Notes: a model not told the origin generated them from the letters alone. A stretch of DNA of 64,000 bases from Lachnospiraceae bacterium UBA7196 (GCA_002490835.1 DKUU01000007.1:1-64000), one strand, 5' to 3'; shown: positions 7,248-15,348, counted from the first letter of the stretch. Numbers and translations: made by a program.

Positions 7248-8804
7248 TTACAGCGTTACAACTTTTGTTGAGACTTCCTCCCGAAACCGCACGTCATGTT
7301 CCACAAAGAGGAGCGTCGGCTCATACGCCAAAAGCAGTTTTTCAATCTGCATCCGCGAAAACACGTCAATATAATTGAGCGGTTCATCCCAGATATAGAG
7401 ATGGGCAGGCGTCAGCAGGCTTGCCGCCAAAAGCACCTTTTTCTTTTGCCCTTCAGAGTAATTCTCCATGTTTTTTTCAAATTGTACCCGTTCAAAGTCA
7501 AGCTGCCTCAAAATGGCGCAGAACAGACTGTGATCCAGATTCCGTTTCTTACAAAAGGCCGGCAGGCTGCCAGTCAAAAACGAGGTGTCCTGATCGACGT
7601 AGGAAATTGTCAGCCCCGCGGCGGTCTCGCAGATGCCTTTTTCGGAGACGGGCATAGAGGAAAGGGGATATGCGGCATCGGTGGTTTTAGCAGCCGCTTT
7701 TTGCAAAATCATTTTAATGAGAGATGACTTCCCGCAGCCGTTTTCCCCGTGCAGGGCCACCCGTTCCCCCTGATGGATGGAAAAGGTCAGCCCCGAAAAG
7801 ACAGGATGCTCCGCGTCCGTATACTGTAAGCCGTAATCCCTGACTTCCACCAGCCTGTCTTTGTGGTGGGAGAGGGGCATCAGCTTTAAGTCCACGGGCT
7901 GTTCCAGATCCTGCAAAAGCCCTTCCTTTTCTTCAATTTCATGGTCGATTCTTTTGGACATCTGTGTTACCCGGCTTTGCATCTTTTTGGTCTTGGCACC
8001 GATATAAGGTCTCATGCCTTTTCCACGGTCATGTTCCCTGATGGGATCGAAACCGATTTTGGAGCGTTCGCTTTTTTCTGCCCATTCCGCGGTGCGTCTA
8101 GCTGCCTGCCTTAATCTCCCGATCTCTTTTAAATGCTTTTCATTCTCCGCCATGACGAATTGGTCTTTTCGCTGCTTGTTTTCCCACCAGACAGAGAAAT
8201 TACCGCTCTGTACCTCGATGGTCTGCCTGTTTAACACCAGTACATGATCGATGCAGGCGTCTAAAAGATCTCTGTCATGAGAGACCAGAATAAAGCCCTT
8301 TTTGGAGGCCAGATACGCTTTCACGCATTCTCTGGCTGCCTGATCGAGATGGTTTGTCGGTTCGTCGATCAACAGAAAATCATGTTCGCCGGAAAACAGA
8401 ACGGCCAGTAAAAGTTTGGTCTGTTCCCCAAAACTCAAGGTCTCGAACGGGCGGTAAAGAATCTCCGCATCCTCGTGAAGCTGCGCCAATTCGCAGATGA
8501 CCCGCCATTCTTCGCAGCCTGTTTTCAATTCCCTGAGAAAGGCGGAGGCAGGAAGCTGTTTTTGCTCCTTCGTGACGAGGTAAGGGAAGTAATCAAAGAC
8601 CGTGCTGGCGGTGATGGAGCCGCTGTAACGGTAGTCTCCCGTCAAAAGGCGCAGAAAAGTGGTCTTGCCCTTTCCGTTTCGTCCGATAAAACCCAATTTC
8701 CAGTCGGTGTCGATGGAAAAGGAGACATTTTCAAAAATGTTGTCAAAACTTCCCTCATAAGAAAAGGTCAGATCGTTGACCAGTATTTGTGACATAAGCA
8801 ACAC
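7248..8804 (-). CDS. ABC-F ribosomal protection-type ATPase
   Basis: The protein has 518 residues, two ABC ATPase domains and no membrane segments. Domain 1 has Walker A FIGRNGKGKTT, signature LSFGEQTK and Walker B LLIDEPTNHLD. A basic/acidic coiled-coil linker spans about residues 205-300. Domain 2 has Walker A LHGENGCGKSS, signature YSEGQKKK and Walker B IWDEP. ABC-F proteins bind the ribosomal E site; the antibiotic-resistance branch (Lsa/Vga/Msr types) dislodges drugs. Length and linker resemble Lsa-like proteins. The leader has a promoter, a three-codon ORF and an attenuator hairpin directly before the gene, which is characteristic of drug-inducible members. The start could be at the first ATG or the internal M4. 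Confidence 0.88.
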   Translation of the reverse strand: MLLMSQILVNDLTFSYEGSFDNIFENVSFSIDTDWKLGFIGRNGKGKTTFLRLLTGDYRYSGSITASTVFDYFPYLVTKEQKQLPASAFLRELKTGCEEWRVICELAQLHEDAEILYRPFETLSFGEQTKLLLAVLFSGEHDFLLIDEPTNHLDQAARECVKAYLASKKGFILVSHDRDLLDACIDHVLVLNRQTIEVQSGNFSVWWENKQRKDQFVMAENEKHLKEIGRLRQAARRTAEWAEKSERSKIGFDPIREHDRGKGMRPYIGAKTKKMQSRVTQMSKRIDHEIEEKEGLLQDLEQPVDLKLMPLSHHKDRLVEVRDYGLQYTDAEHPVFSGLTFSIHQGERVALHGENGCGKSSLIKMILQKAAAKTTDAAYPLSSMPVSEKGICETAAGLTISYVDQDTSFLTGSLPAFCKKRNLDHSLFCAILRQLDFERVQFEKNMENYSEGQKKKVLLAASLLTPAHLYIWDEPLNYIDVFSRMQIEKLLLAYEPTLLFVEHDVRFREEVSTKVVTL

Positions 8805-8814
8805 TCCCTTCGCA

Positions 8815-8846
8815 AATAAAAAAGAACTCTCTGTCGCCGAAAGTCC
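8815..8846 (-). terminator. Attenuator hairpin in front of the ABC-F gene
   Basis: On the minus strand GGACTTTC (8846-8839) pairs with GAGAGTTC (8831-8824) through six Watson-Crick and two G-U pairs, followed by a run of seven or more T. It ends about 10 nt before the first start codon and lies inside the transcript predicted from 9070-9098. Confidence 0.75.
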
Positions 8847-9027
8847 TCATCATAAACCCGGGTGCCTCTGTTGTGTCACAAAATGGATGACGCATTGCTT
8901 TCTTTTCAGAAGAAAGCAGCGCACACAAAAAGAGAGGCGGCGAGAATATAATCCACTTTTGGCGACACGAAAACAGTACGGGAAATAGTGTCCGTACATT
9001 AAAAACATTCATGCGATCAAAAGTAGA

Positions 9028-9039
9028 TTACTTTCTCAT
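9028..9039 (-). CDS. Three-codon leader ORF (MRK) of the ABC-F transcript
   Basis: ATG-AGA-AAG-TAA follows a purine-rich GGAGAGGGG ribosome site within about 25 nt of the predicted transcription start. Short leader ORFs before resistance ABC-F genes usually serve drug-sensing by ribosome stalling. Its role here is inferred. Confidence 0.5.
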   Translation of the reverse strand: MRK

Positions 9040-9069
9040 CCTTTCACCCCTCTCCTCAAAGATAACGTT

Positions 9070-9098
9070 AGTTTAACACTGTATATTCCCTTTGTCAA
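9070..9098 (-). promoter_or_regulatory. Promoter of the ABC-F gene
   Basis: On the minus strand TTGACA (9098-9093) and TAAACT (9075-9070) are separated by exactly 17 nt. The transcript would have a leader of about 260 nt. Confidence 0.8.
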
Positions 9099-9314
9099 AT
9101 AAAATTTATGTAACAGTAAATTGCGTGTCGGCAATTTCATTCATTGCTTCCGTGGTAGGATAAAAATGTGTTATTGTGGTATGATCAGAATGCTTTTTGA
9201 TTTGTAGTGATTCAACTGCCAAGTGAGTTGCCGCACTGGATTCTCTTATTGCGTTATGGAAATAGCGGCTTGTTTATACTATGATAAAGAAAAGGCGCTG
9301 CGGGCATGAAGGAC
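9099..9314. other. Intergenic region without a gene
   Basis: No plausible frame is seen. A TATACT at 9275-9280 could be the -10 of the downstream XRE-methyltransferase gene, but no well-spaced -35 is present. Confidence 0.5.
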
Positions 9315-9340
9315 AGATTGAAAAAACACACTGTTGTGCT
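9315..9340 (+). repeat. Partial copy of the stem-loop element found at 16039
   Basis: These 26 bases match 16038-16063 with two mismatches (shared start AGATTGAAAAA, shared end TGTGCT). Only the left arm of the first hairpin is present. It sits just before the ribosome site of the gene at 9360. Confidence 0.55.
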
Positions 9341-9359
9341 ATATGGAGGTAATATATTT

Positions 9360-10196
9360 ATGGATCAATTAAAGACAGGCGAGGTCATTTACAAAAGGCG
9401 CAGGGAGCTGGAACTGACGCAGAACCAGCTTGCAAAATTACTAAACATATCGTTTCAGGCGGTTTCAAAATGGGAGAACGGCACGGCTTACCCTGACATC
9501 GAAATGCTCCCGAAACTGGCGGCGGCCCTGCACACGACGGTGGACGCGCTGCTTGGCTATGAGAGTGTGGTGACGGATTATGATAAGCGCTACGATACGG
9601 AGGAATATTATTGGGGGCTTACGCCGAACCGCATCTGCTATGACATTATGAAGATCCTGCCGCCGGTCAGGCCATACCGCGTGCTGGATATCGGCTGTGG
9701 CGAGGGGAAGGACGCCGTTTTCTTTGCCAAATGCGGCTATGCGGTGACAGCCTTTGATATTTCGGAGCAGGGGATCGAGAAAGCAAAGAAACTGGCGGAA
9801 TACAATAAAGTAGACGTTGCCTTCTTTAAGGCGGATCTGTTTGATTACCGTCCCGAGGGAGAGTATGACATTATTTTCAGCAGCGGTGTGTTGCATTTTA
9901 TGCAGGAGAACAGGCGGAAGGAGTTGTGCGACAGCCTGAAAGCGCACACGGCGGAAGGCGGCATCAACGCTATGAATGTCTTCGTCAAAAAGCCGTTTAT
10001 CAAGCGCGCGCCGGACAGCACAAGGGATGAATCGAAACGGCATCCCTGGTATTCGGGCGAGTTGTTCGGCTATTATCATGACTGGCTGTTTCATGTCTGC
10101 AGGGAGGAGGTCTTTGACTGCAACAGCGGCGGAAAGCCGCATAAGCATTGCATGGATACGTTGATCGCGCAGAAAGTGGAGGAACAGGGGGCTTAG
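9360..10196 (+). CDS. XRE-type HTH fused to a SAM-dependent methyltransferase
   Basis: The start is set at 9360 because TGGAGGT lies at 9344-9350; an upstream ATG at 9306 in the same frame has no ribosome site and falls in a repeat. The protein has 278 residues. Residues 5-65 form an XRE/Cro helix-turn-helix (RRRELELTQNQLAKLLNISF, then KWENG). Residues 100-200 form a class I methyltransferase with motif I RVLDIGCGEGKDA, motif II AFDIS and the FSSGVLHFM block seen in TehB-like enzymes. The C-terminus is a short lid. It may be a self-regulated methyltransferase for a toxic small molecule or metalloid (inference). No other gene is in the operon. Confidence 0.85.
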   Translation: MDQLKTGEVIYKRRRELELTQNQLAKLLNISFQAVSKWENGTAYPDIEMLPKLAAALHTTVDALLGYESVVTDYDKRYDTEEYYWGLTPNRICYDIMKILPPVRPYRVLDIGCGEGKDAVFFAKCGYAVTAFDISEQGIEKAKKLAEYNKVDVAFFKADLFDYRPEGEYDIIFSSGVLHFMQENRRKELCDSLKAHTAEGGINAMNVFVKKPFIKRAPDSTRDESKRHPWYSGELFGYYHDWLFHVCREEVFDCNSGGKPHKHCMDTLIAQKVEEQGA

Positions 10197-10627
10197 CGGC
10201 TGCGTTCGGCGTAAATTTCTTTAAGATTATCAATCGCCATTTCCACATCGAGCGTATGGAAACCAAGCCAGCAATCGTTCATAGTTTTGGCATCGGCAAT
10301 TTGATAGATGGCGCGGCTGGTTTCTTTTGTATAGTAATGCCAATAGCGGTAGGTATATCCTGTCCAGTACATTACGTCTGTACTGTAGGATATACCTGCT
10401 TTTTTCAGGCCGTGTACTTCGTCATGCAGTTCTTCAAGAATATATTCTTCACCTGCCCACTGCAGTCTGTCATAGACATCATCAAGGGCGGCAGCGGCTT
10501 TGCTGTTCATAAAGGATTCTATGAAGGATGGGCAGTCTAATCCGCCTGCAGGCGCAAGTTCAAATAATCGTCCCTGTATATCGCAAAGTTGACGTTTTTC
10601 CAGTGTTAAAGCATCCATTTTATTCAC
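10193..10627 (-). CDS. Conserved partner of the DUF3990 ADP-ribosyltransferase-like gene
   Basis: This is a 144-residue soluble protein, mostly helical, with no signal or membrane segment. Blocks such as LQWAGEEYILEELHDEVHGL and an aromatic WTGYTYRYWHYYTKE stretch stand out. I do not recognise a characterised family. Its start lies 8 nt inside the end of the upstream ADP-ribosyltransferase-like gene, so the two are coupled. The second gene of such pairs may neutralise the first (inference). The stop overlaps the convergent methyltransferase stop by 4 nt. Confidence 0.6.
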   Translation of the reverse strand: MNKMDALTLEKRQLCDIQGRLFELAPAGGLDCPSFIESFMNSKAAAALDDVYDRLQWAGEEYILEELHDEVHGLKKAGISYSTDVMYWTGYTYRYWHYYTKETSRAIYQIADAKTMNDCWLGFHTLDVEMAIDNLKEIYAERSR

Positions 10628-11255
10628 CTGCCTTCAATATTTCATCAAAGAATCTACCTTCACGACGGTATTTACGGCAGATTTCATCTGCCATCATAAT
10701 ACCCTTGGAACGATTGGCTTCACTTTCCTGCTTTAGTTTTTTACGGTCACTTTCCGTAAGTTCCTGCACGGCAAGTATATCTATTTTTTGGCATGCTTTC
10801 TGTGTGATAGCGACATACTGCCTGCCGAGCTTTAACGCAGAAAGGCTATTGATCAACGCAACATCAGTGATTTCTCCATGAAAAAAGCGATCCAGAATGA
10901 CAAACATTCTGTCATTTGCAATATAGCCGACGATCATATCATAGTCTTTATCGAAATTGGCAAAGCGATCATAGATAGAGGAAAGTTTTACAGATTCCAT
11001 CTTGCCGCGGTGATATGCAATCAATAATGCCCAATCTAAGCCAATTTCCACATCCAGTATTTTTAACTCCGATAAAGCAACGTTTAATGTATAGAGTTTG
11101 GCATGAGGATAGTTACAAATCAGAGTAAGCGGCTGCGTTCGGTCGGTTCCCATATAAAATCCTTTTCCAAAATCGCAGTGTGTTCGGCTGTTTGGTGCAA
11201 TCGCGCCGCTAATTCCGGATTTTGAACCATGATAAAGGGTTATTACTTTTTCCAT
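10620..11255 (-). CDS. DUF3990-type ADP-ribosyltransferase-fold protein
   Basis: The protein has 211 residues. The opening block LYHGSKSGISG with His9, followed by DFGKGFYMGT with Tyr34, is the DUF3990 signature, which corresponds to the H and Y of H-Y-E ADP-ribosyltransferase folds. A long helical C-terminus (KLKQESEANRSKGIMMADEI) follows. No signal peptide is present, so it acts inside the cell. Members are usually found as small operons with a short partner and are thought to be toxins or modifiers; the target is unknown. Partner gene at 10193. Confidence 0.75.
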   Translation of the reverse strand: MEKVITLYHGSKSGISGAIAPNSRTHCDFGKGFYMGTDRTQPLTLICNYPHAKLYTLNVALSELKILDVEIGLDWALLIAYHRGKMESVKLSSIYDRFANFDKDYDMIVGYIANDRMFVILDRFFHGEITDVALINSLSALKLGRQYVAITQKACQKIDILAVQELTESDRKKLKQESEANRSKGIMMADEICRKYRREGRFFDEILKAGE

Positions 11256-11371
11256 AGCCGCTCTCCCTGAAGGATAAAATGACTGTTACGTTGCTTTATT
11301 ATAGCATGGGAAATGGGAAGATACAACACAACGCTTGTTCCCTTACTTTGTGAGCCGACAGGATTTTCAAC

Positions 11372-11400
11372 TTGCGCGATGCAGCGGAGAAGGTTATAAT
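11372..11400 (+). promoter_or_regulatory. Promoter of the cupin gene
   Basis: TTGCGC (11372-11377), a 17-nt spacer and TATAAT (11395-11400). The ATG at 11444 follows with CGGAGG. Confidence 0.7.
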
Positions 11401-11443
11401 TTATGTTGCAGTAAGAAAATAGTATACCCAAACGGAGGCATTT

Positions 11444-11773
11444 ATGATTCTGAATTTTGAAAAAATCGAGGAACAGGTCATTCCCAATTTCAAGGGTGGA
11501 GAGAAGCAGTTTCGGACGCATATTTACACGGACGAGGCGTGCAAGATCATGCGGGCATCCTTAGAGCCGGGCGCGACCATCGGCGTACATACCCATGAGA
11601 CGAACAGCGAGATCATTTTTATGTTAAAAGGAACGGGCGTTGTGCTCTGCGACGATGCAAAAGAGACCCTGCCTGCGGGGAGCTGTCATTATTGCCCGAA
11701 GGGACACAGCCACAGCCTGCGCAATGAGAGCGACGAGGTGATCGAGTTTTACGCGGTGGTGCCGGAGCAGTAG
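11444..11773 (+). CDS. Small cupin-domain protein
   Basis: This 109-residue single cupin has motif 1 GVHTHETNSEIIFMLKG (ligands His49, His51, Glu56) and motif 2 CHYCPKGHSHSLRN with a His near 88-90, so a metal site is intact. Single-domain cupins of this size are sugar isomerases, oxidoreductases or binding proteins; the sequence alone does not choose. It has its own promoter and is convergent with the NUDIX gene. Confidence 0.85.
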   Translation: MILNFEKIEEQVIPNFKGGEKQFRTHIYTDEACKIMRASLEPGATIGVHTHETNSEIIFMLKGTGVVLCDDAKETLPAGSCHYCPKGHSHSLRNESDEVIEFYAVVPEQ

Positions 11774-11779
11774 GGAAAT

Positions 11780-12235
11780 TTATTGTGATCGGATATCACG
11801 TAACAGATCCTCGTGCTGCTTGCAAAACAATGGCGGCATGGCATCCAAGGGGAAATACTTCAGTTCTAATGTTTCTTCTTTGTCGCAAAACAGCTCGCCG
11901 CCGACAACATGGAGTTCAAATGCGATGACGATGCTTTGCGCCTGATCCCCATTGGGATATGCCATATCGCAATCGGTATAAATACCAATCAATCTGCCGG
12001 CTTCCACATCTAAGCCGGTTTCTTCTTTCGCTTCCCTAATCGCTGCCATCTGCGGAGTTTCGCCAAGTTCGATGGCGCCGCCGGGGAAGCCCCATTTGTT
12101 GCTGTCTCCCCGTCTTTGCAGCAAAACCTCTTTCTTTTCATTAAAGATACAGCCGCCGGCAAAGATAAGAATGATCTTAGCATGACCCACTTTACTTCTG
12201 AGCCATTGAATATAATTTTGTGAAGGGTTCGGCAT
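11780..12235 (-). CDS. NUDIX hydrolase
   Basis: The protein has 151 residues. The full Nudix box is present: GGAIELGETPQMAAIREAKEETG, written here as G-x5-E-x7-REA-x-EE-x-G at about residues 51-73. A FNEKKEVLLQRRGDSNKWGF block precedes it, as in enzymes acting on nucleotide or ADP-sugar diphosphates. The substrate cannot be read from the sequence. It is convergent with the cupin gene, with only 6 nt between stops. Confidence 0.9.
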   Translation of the reverse strand: MPNPSQNYIQWLRSKVGHAKIILIFAGGCIFNEKKEVLLQRRGDSNKWGFPGGAIELGETPQMAAIREAKEETGLDVEAGRLIGIYTDCDMAYPNGDQAQSIVIAFELHVVGGELFCDKEETLELKYFPLDAMPPLFCKQHEDLLRDIRSQ

Positions 12236-12406
12236 ACTTTTTCTCCTGTGACTTTCAACTTATCGGATGATACAACGCATTTAGCATACCATAGATTTGC
12301 GGATAACTCAATTAAAATCCTTTTAAGGAATAGTATTTCAGGATATATGATAATTGCAGATGATAAAATAATGATCAAAATTTTCACTGAGAAAAGGAGC
12401 ATAAAC

Positions 12407-12424
12407 GTGAGGCGCGCGTCATAA
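12407..12424 (+). CDS. Five-codon mini-ORF before tspO
   Basis: AAAAGGAGC at 12392-12400 is followed by GTG-AGG-CGC-GCG-TCA-TAA. The ribosome site is better than that of tspO itself, which starts 20 nt later with TTG. It may couple or tune tspO translation. Speculative. Confidence 0.35.
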   Translation: MRRAS

Positions 12425-12443
12425 GGTAGCAAGGGGTGATATT

Positions 12444-12905
12444 TTGAAAATACAGTGGAAAAACCTTGTGACCTGTATTGCGATACCGTTGGCGGTCGGC
12501 AGTCTGTCGGCGCTTCTTTCACAAAGCGGCATGGCGGCTTACACGATGATGAACAAACCGCCGTTTTCGCCGCCGGGATGGGTCTTTCCCGTAGTCTGGA
12601 CGATTCTTTATATTCTGATGGGAGTCGCGTCCTATCTGGTGCTTACATCGGGAAAGCCGAATGATGCGGCTCTGACCGTATATGCGATCCAGCTTTTCTT
12701 TAACTTTTTCTGGTCGATCCTGTTTTTCAGGCTGGGATTGTGTTTGACGGCCTTTCTCTGGCTCGTCGTGTTGTGGGTTTTGATTCTCAGAACAACGGTA
12801 ATGTTTTATCGGATCGTCAAAACAGCGGGGTATCTGATGATTCCCTATCTGCTGTGGGTTGCCTTTGCGGGATACTTAAATCTGGGCATCTGCCTGTTAA
12901 ACTAA
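12444..12905 (+). CDS. tspO: TspO/MBR family membrane protein
   Basis: The 153-residue protein has five membrane segments, the TspO fold. The signature NKPPFSPPGWVFPVVWTILY at about residues 36-55 matches the conserved WxPP/FxPVW region, and later WSILFF and LLWVAFAGYLNL match helices 4-5. TspO binds porphyrins and is implicated in tetrapyrrole handling and stress; its ligand here is unknown. The start is TTG at 12444 with AAGGGGTG upstream. It ends at a strong bidirectional terminator. Confidence 0.93.
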   Translation: MKIQWKNLVTCIAIPLAVGSLSALLSQSGMAAYTMMNKPPFSPPGWVFPVVWTILYILMGVASYLVLTSGKPNDAALTVYAIQLFFNFFWSILFFRLGLCLTAFLWLVVLWVLILRTTVMFYRIVKTAGYLMIPYLLWVAFAGYLNLGICLLN

Positions 12906-12911
12906 AAAAGG

Positions 12912-12958
12912 GCCATTGACAGCCGCGGTAGTTTTAGCTGCGGTTATCAATGGCTTTT
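12912..12958. terminator. Bidirectional terminator between tspO and the DUF2383-like gene
   Basis: GCCATTGA (12912-12919) pairs with TCAATGGC (12947-12954); the stem continues with AGCCGC/GCGGTT and the right arm is followed by TTTT. The left arm is preceded by a six-A run serving the minus gene. Confidence 0.85.
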
Positions 12959-13000
12959 CATGAATTAGATTTTTGTTTGTGTGCGCAGGTTCTTGTCTTT

Positions 13001-13435
13001 TTAGAGATAGACCCGCATATCCTGTGCAAGTTTCTCCTCTAAATTGATCAGGCGCTTCGTGATGTCTTTCGCCTTCTCTTCGGCAGCCCGATACTGATTC
13101 AGATATTTGCTGAGGGATTTTACGCCCATGTTGCAGCCTTCCGTCATCAGGTCGGCAATGGTCTGATCCGACTCGTTCATCACCAGCTTCACGTTTGTCT
13201 TCATCCACGACATACCCTTTGCCATGGGATTCGGTTCCTTGCCGTCGTCATGGTAGGTATCCAGAAGGACCTGAATATCGTCCTTTAATTTCTCATGCTT
13301 TTCCTTGCAGTCGGTAAGGCATTTTTGCATCTTTTCGTCATGTACGTAATCCAAGACATCGTCTATTGAGGCGACGCCCATTTTAATTCCAGCGTCACAT
13401 TCACGCAGCAGTTTTATGGTATCCGGTTCGATCAT
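13001..13435 (-). CDS. Four-helix, ferritin-like (DUF2383-type) protein
   Basis: The start is set at 13435 (MIEPDTIKLLRECDAGIKMG) where AGGAGTG lies at the right distance; the frame runs further upstream without a ribosome site. The product of 144 residues is all-helical with Glu/His/Asp-rich helices (DDVLDYVHDEKM, KEKHEKLKDDIQ, ESDQTIADLMTEG). This layout resembles small ferritin-like DUF2383 proteins; whether metal is bound is uncertain. It lies 56 nt downstream of nifU, and read-through from nifSU could include it. Confidence 0.65.
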   Translation of the reverse strand: MIEPDTIKLLRECDAGIKMGVASIDDVLDYVHDEKMQKCLTDCKEKHEKLKDDIQVLLDTYHDDGKEPNPMAKGMSWMKTNVKLVMNESDQTIADLMTEGCNMGVKSLSKYLNQYRAAEEKAKDITKRLINLEEKLAQDMRVYL

Positions 13436-13491
13436 GGTGGTTTCACTCCTTTTTCTGTTGATAACAAGGAGTATTCCCACTATTTGTATCA

Positions 13492-13932
13492 TTATGCGTT
13501 ATGATCGCAGCAGGAACCGCAGTTTTCATGATCCTCAAATTGTTGGGGATCATATGTCATTCCGTTCCGCTTATAATAATCAAGCAGCGCCTTTTTGACT
13601 GCTTCCTCTGCAAGGACGGAACAATGTACCTTGTGCACGGGCAGACCGTCAAGCGCCTCGACAACCGCCTGATTCGTTAGGGACAGCGCCTCGGACACAG
13701 GTTTGCCTTTGATCAGCTCGGTTGCCATAGAACTGGAAGCAATGGCGGAGCCGCAGCCAAAGGTCTCGAATTTTACATCTGCAATGATGTCGTCCTCGAT
13801 TTTCAGATAGACTTTCATGATATCGCCGCATTTGGCGTTGCCGACTTCGCCGATCCCGTCCGCGTTTTCAATGATGCCCACATTTCTCGGATTGCGAAAA
13901 TGATCCATTACTTTTTCACTGTATAAAGCCAT
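13492..13932 (-). CDS. nifU: NifU/IscU-like Fe-S cluster scaffold
   Basis: This 146-residue protein carries the three scaffold cysteines: Cys35 in GNAKCGDIMK with Asp37, Cys60 in ETFGCGSAIASSS, and Cys104 in KVHCSVLAEEA. It accepts sulfur from the cysteine desulfurase encoded just upstream (9-nt gap) and assembles [2Fe-2S]/[4Fe-4S] clusters in the cytoplasm. A C-terminal tail with CGSCC and His extends beyond the core IscU fold, an addition seen in clostridial NifU-like proteins. Confidence 0.95.
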   Translation of the reverse strand: MALYSEKVMDHFRNPRNVGIIENADGIGEVGNAKCGDIMKVYLKIEDDIIADVKFETFGCGSAIASSSMATELIKGKPVSEALSLTNQAVVEALDGLPVHKVHCSVLAEEAVKKALLDYYKRNGMTYDPQQFEDHENCGSCCDHNA

Positions 13933-13941
13933 AGGTTAACC

Positions 13942-15132
13942 TCACTTTATGATAAATTCCTTTTTCCCTTCAACGAGATCCCGCCAGACGGGAGAAATAC
14001 CGCGCAGGTAGGTAACGACCTCTTTCACCGCCTGTATCGTATACTCGATCTCTTCCGCGGTGTTTTCTTCGGAAAGCGTAAGACGGAGCGAGCCGTGCGC
14101 AATGTCGTGTATCCTGCCGATCGCCAGCAGCACGTGGCTCGGATCAAGAGAGCCGGAAGTACAGGCGGAGCCGGAGGAAGCGCAGATGCCCTTATCGTCC
14201 AGAAGCAATAATAGTGATTCCCCTTCGATTCCTTCAAAGCAGAAGTTCACGTTGCCGGGAAGCCTTCTGCCTGCGTCTCCGTTTAAAATAGAATGAGGGA
14301 TCTCAGACAAGCCGGCGATCAGCCGGTCGCGCAGGACGGTGAGCTTCCCTGCGTTTTCGTCTATCAGCGCACAGGCTTCTTCCAAGGCCGCCGCCATGCC
14401 CATAATGGCGGGGATGTTCTCTGTTCCGCCGCGCCTGCCGCGTTCCTGCGCGCCGCCTTCTATCAGGGTCGTCAGCGGGATTCCTTTGCGGCAATACAAA
14501 ATGCCAATGCCTTTCGGTCCGTGGAACTTATGGGCGGAAAGAGAGAGCATATCAATGTTTTGTTCCCTGACATTGACGTGCAGATGCCCGACTGCCTGAA
14601 CCGCGTCGGTATGGAAAATCACGTCTCTTGCGCGGCAGATTTCGCCGATTTTCTGAATCGGCTGAACGGTGCCAATCTCGTTATTGGCGTACATTACGGT
14701 GACCAGACAGGTGTCTTCGCGAATGGCGTCGCTCACCTGCTTCGCATGAACAATCCCGTTTTCGTGAACGTCCAAAAGGGTGATCTCGAACCCTTCTTTT
14801 TCCAATTTATCCAGTGTATGCAGGACGGCATGGTGCTCAAAGGCGGTGGATATGATATGCCGCTTTCCTTTTCGCGCGCCGATGCGGGCGGCGGAGTAAA
14901 GGGCCTGATTGTCCGCTTCGCTGCCGCCGGAGGTAAAGGTGATCTCATCCGCCGCACAGTCAAGACAGTTTGCCATGCGCTTTCTTGCGTCCGCAAGGGC
15001 CTCGGCGGCGGCCTGCCCCGCCAAGTGGAGTGAGGACGGATTTCCGTAAATGTCATCCATGTACGGGAGCAGAGCGTTCACGGCCGTTTTGCTCATTTTT
15101 GTGGTTGCTGCATTGTCAAGATAAATTCTCAT
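13942..15132 (-). CDS. nifS: Cysteine desulfurase (NifS/IscS type)
   Basis: This is a 396-residue PLP enzyme of fold type I. It has the N-terminal YLDNAATTKM, PLP-Lys202 in LSLSAHKFHGPKG, and the active-site Cys324 within CASSGSACTSGSLD, followed by the HVLLAIG helix. It converts cysteine to alanine and hands persulfide sulfur to NifU. First gene of the nifS-nifU unit; a consensus promoter lies 90 bp upstream. No Rrf2/IscR regulator is adjacent, unlike many isc operons. Confidence 0.95.
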   Translation of the reverse strand: MRIYLDNAATTKMSKTAVNALLPYMDDIYGNPSSLHLAGQAAAEALADARKRMANCLDCAADEITFTSGGSEADNQALYSAARIGARKGKRHIISTAFEHHAVLHTLDKLEKEGFEITLLDVHENGIVHAKQVSDAIREDTCLVTVMYANNEIGTVQPIQKIGEICRARDVIFHTDAVQAVGHLHVNVREQNIDMLSLSAHKFHGPKGIGILYCRKGIPLTTLIEGGAQERGRRGGTENIPAIMGMAAALEEACALIDENAGKLTVLRDRLIAGLSEIPHSILNGDAGRRLPGNVNFCFEGIEGESLLLLLDDKGICASSGSACTSGSLDPSHVLLAIGRIHDIAHGSLRLTLSEENTAEEIEYTIQAVKEVVTYLRGISPVWRDLVEGKKEFIIK

Positions 15133-15218
15133 AAACAGTCCTCTGTGATTTCAAGGGAAATCTTCTGCATTCCTGTGAAATACCTGCTAAGTTAATTCTT
15201 ACTAAAATGGTCGGTTTT

Positions 15219-15247
15219 ATAATAGCTCATAAAGTATACTTTGTCAA
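15219..15247 (-). promoter_or_regulatory. Promoter of nifS-nifU
   Basis: On the minus strand TTGACA (15247-15242), a 17-nt spacer and TATTAT (15224-15219). Confidence 0.75.
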
Positions 15248-15321
15248 TGGGAAAAGTAAGGTATAAAAATTATTTGGTAACTTGTGCGAAGGGATTGCAA
15301 AGTAAAAAGGTATGTGATAGA

Positions 15322-15334
15322 ATAACAGTGTTAT
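15322..15334. promoter_or_regulatory. TetR operator, copy 1
   Basis: ATAACAGTGTTAT is a perfect 13-bp palindrome 14 nt before the tetR start. The identical palindrome recurs in the promoter of the adjacent ABC exporter. Confidence 0.8.
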
Positions 15335-15348
15335 GTTGAGGCGATGGG

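Noticed and set aside
8755..9012. 85-codon frame overlapping the ABC-F start on the same strand
   Set aside because: No ribosome site at 9012 and no recognisable family. It runs through the attenuator, so I treat it as leader RNA rather than a gene, though translation of its first codons is possible.
14293..15033. 246-codon open frame on the plus strand
   Set aside because: Antisense to nifS, whose active-site motifs are intact; no family pattern in the antisense product.
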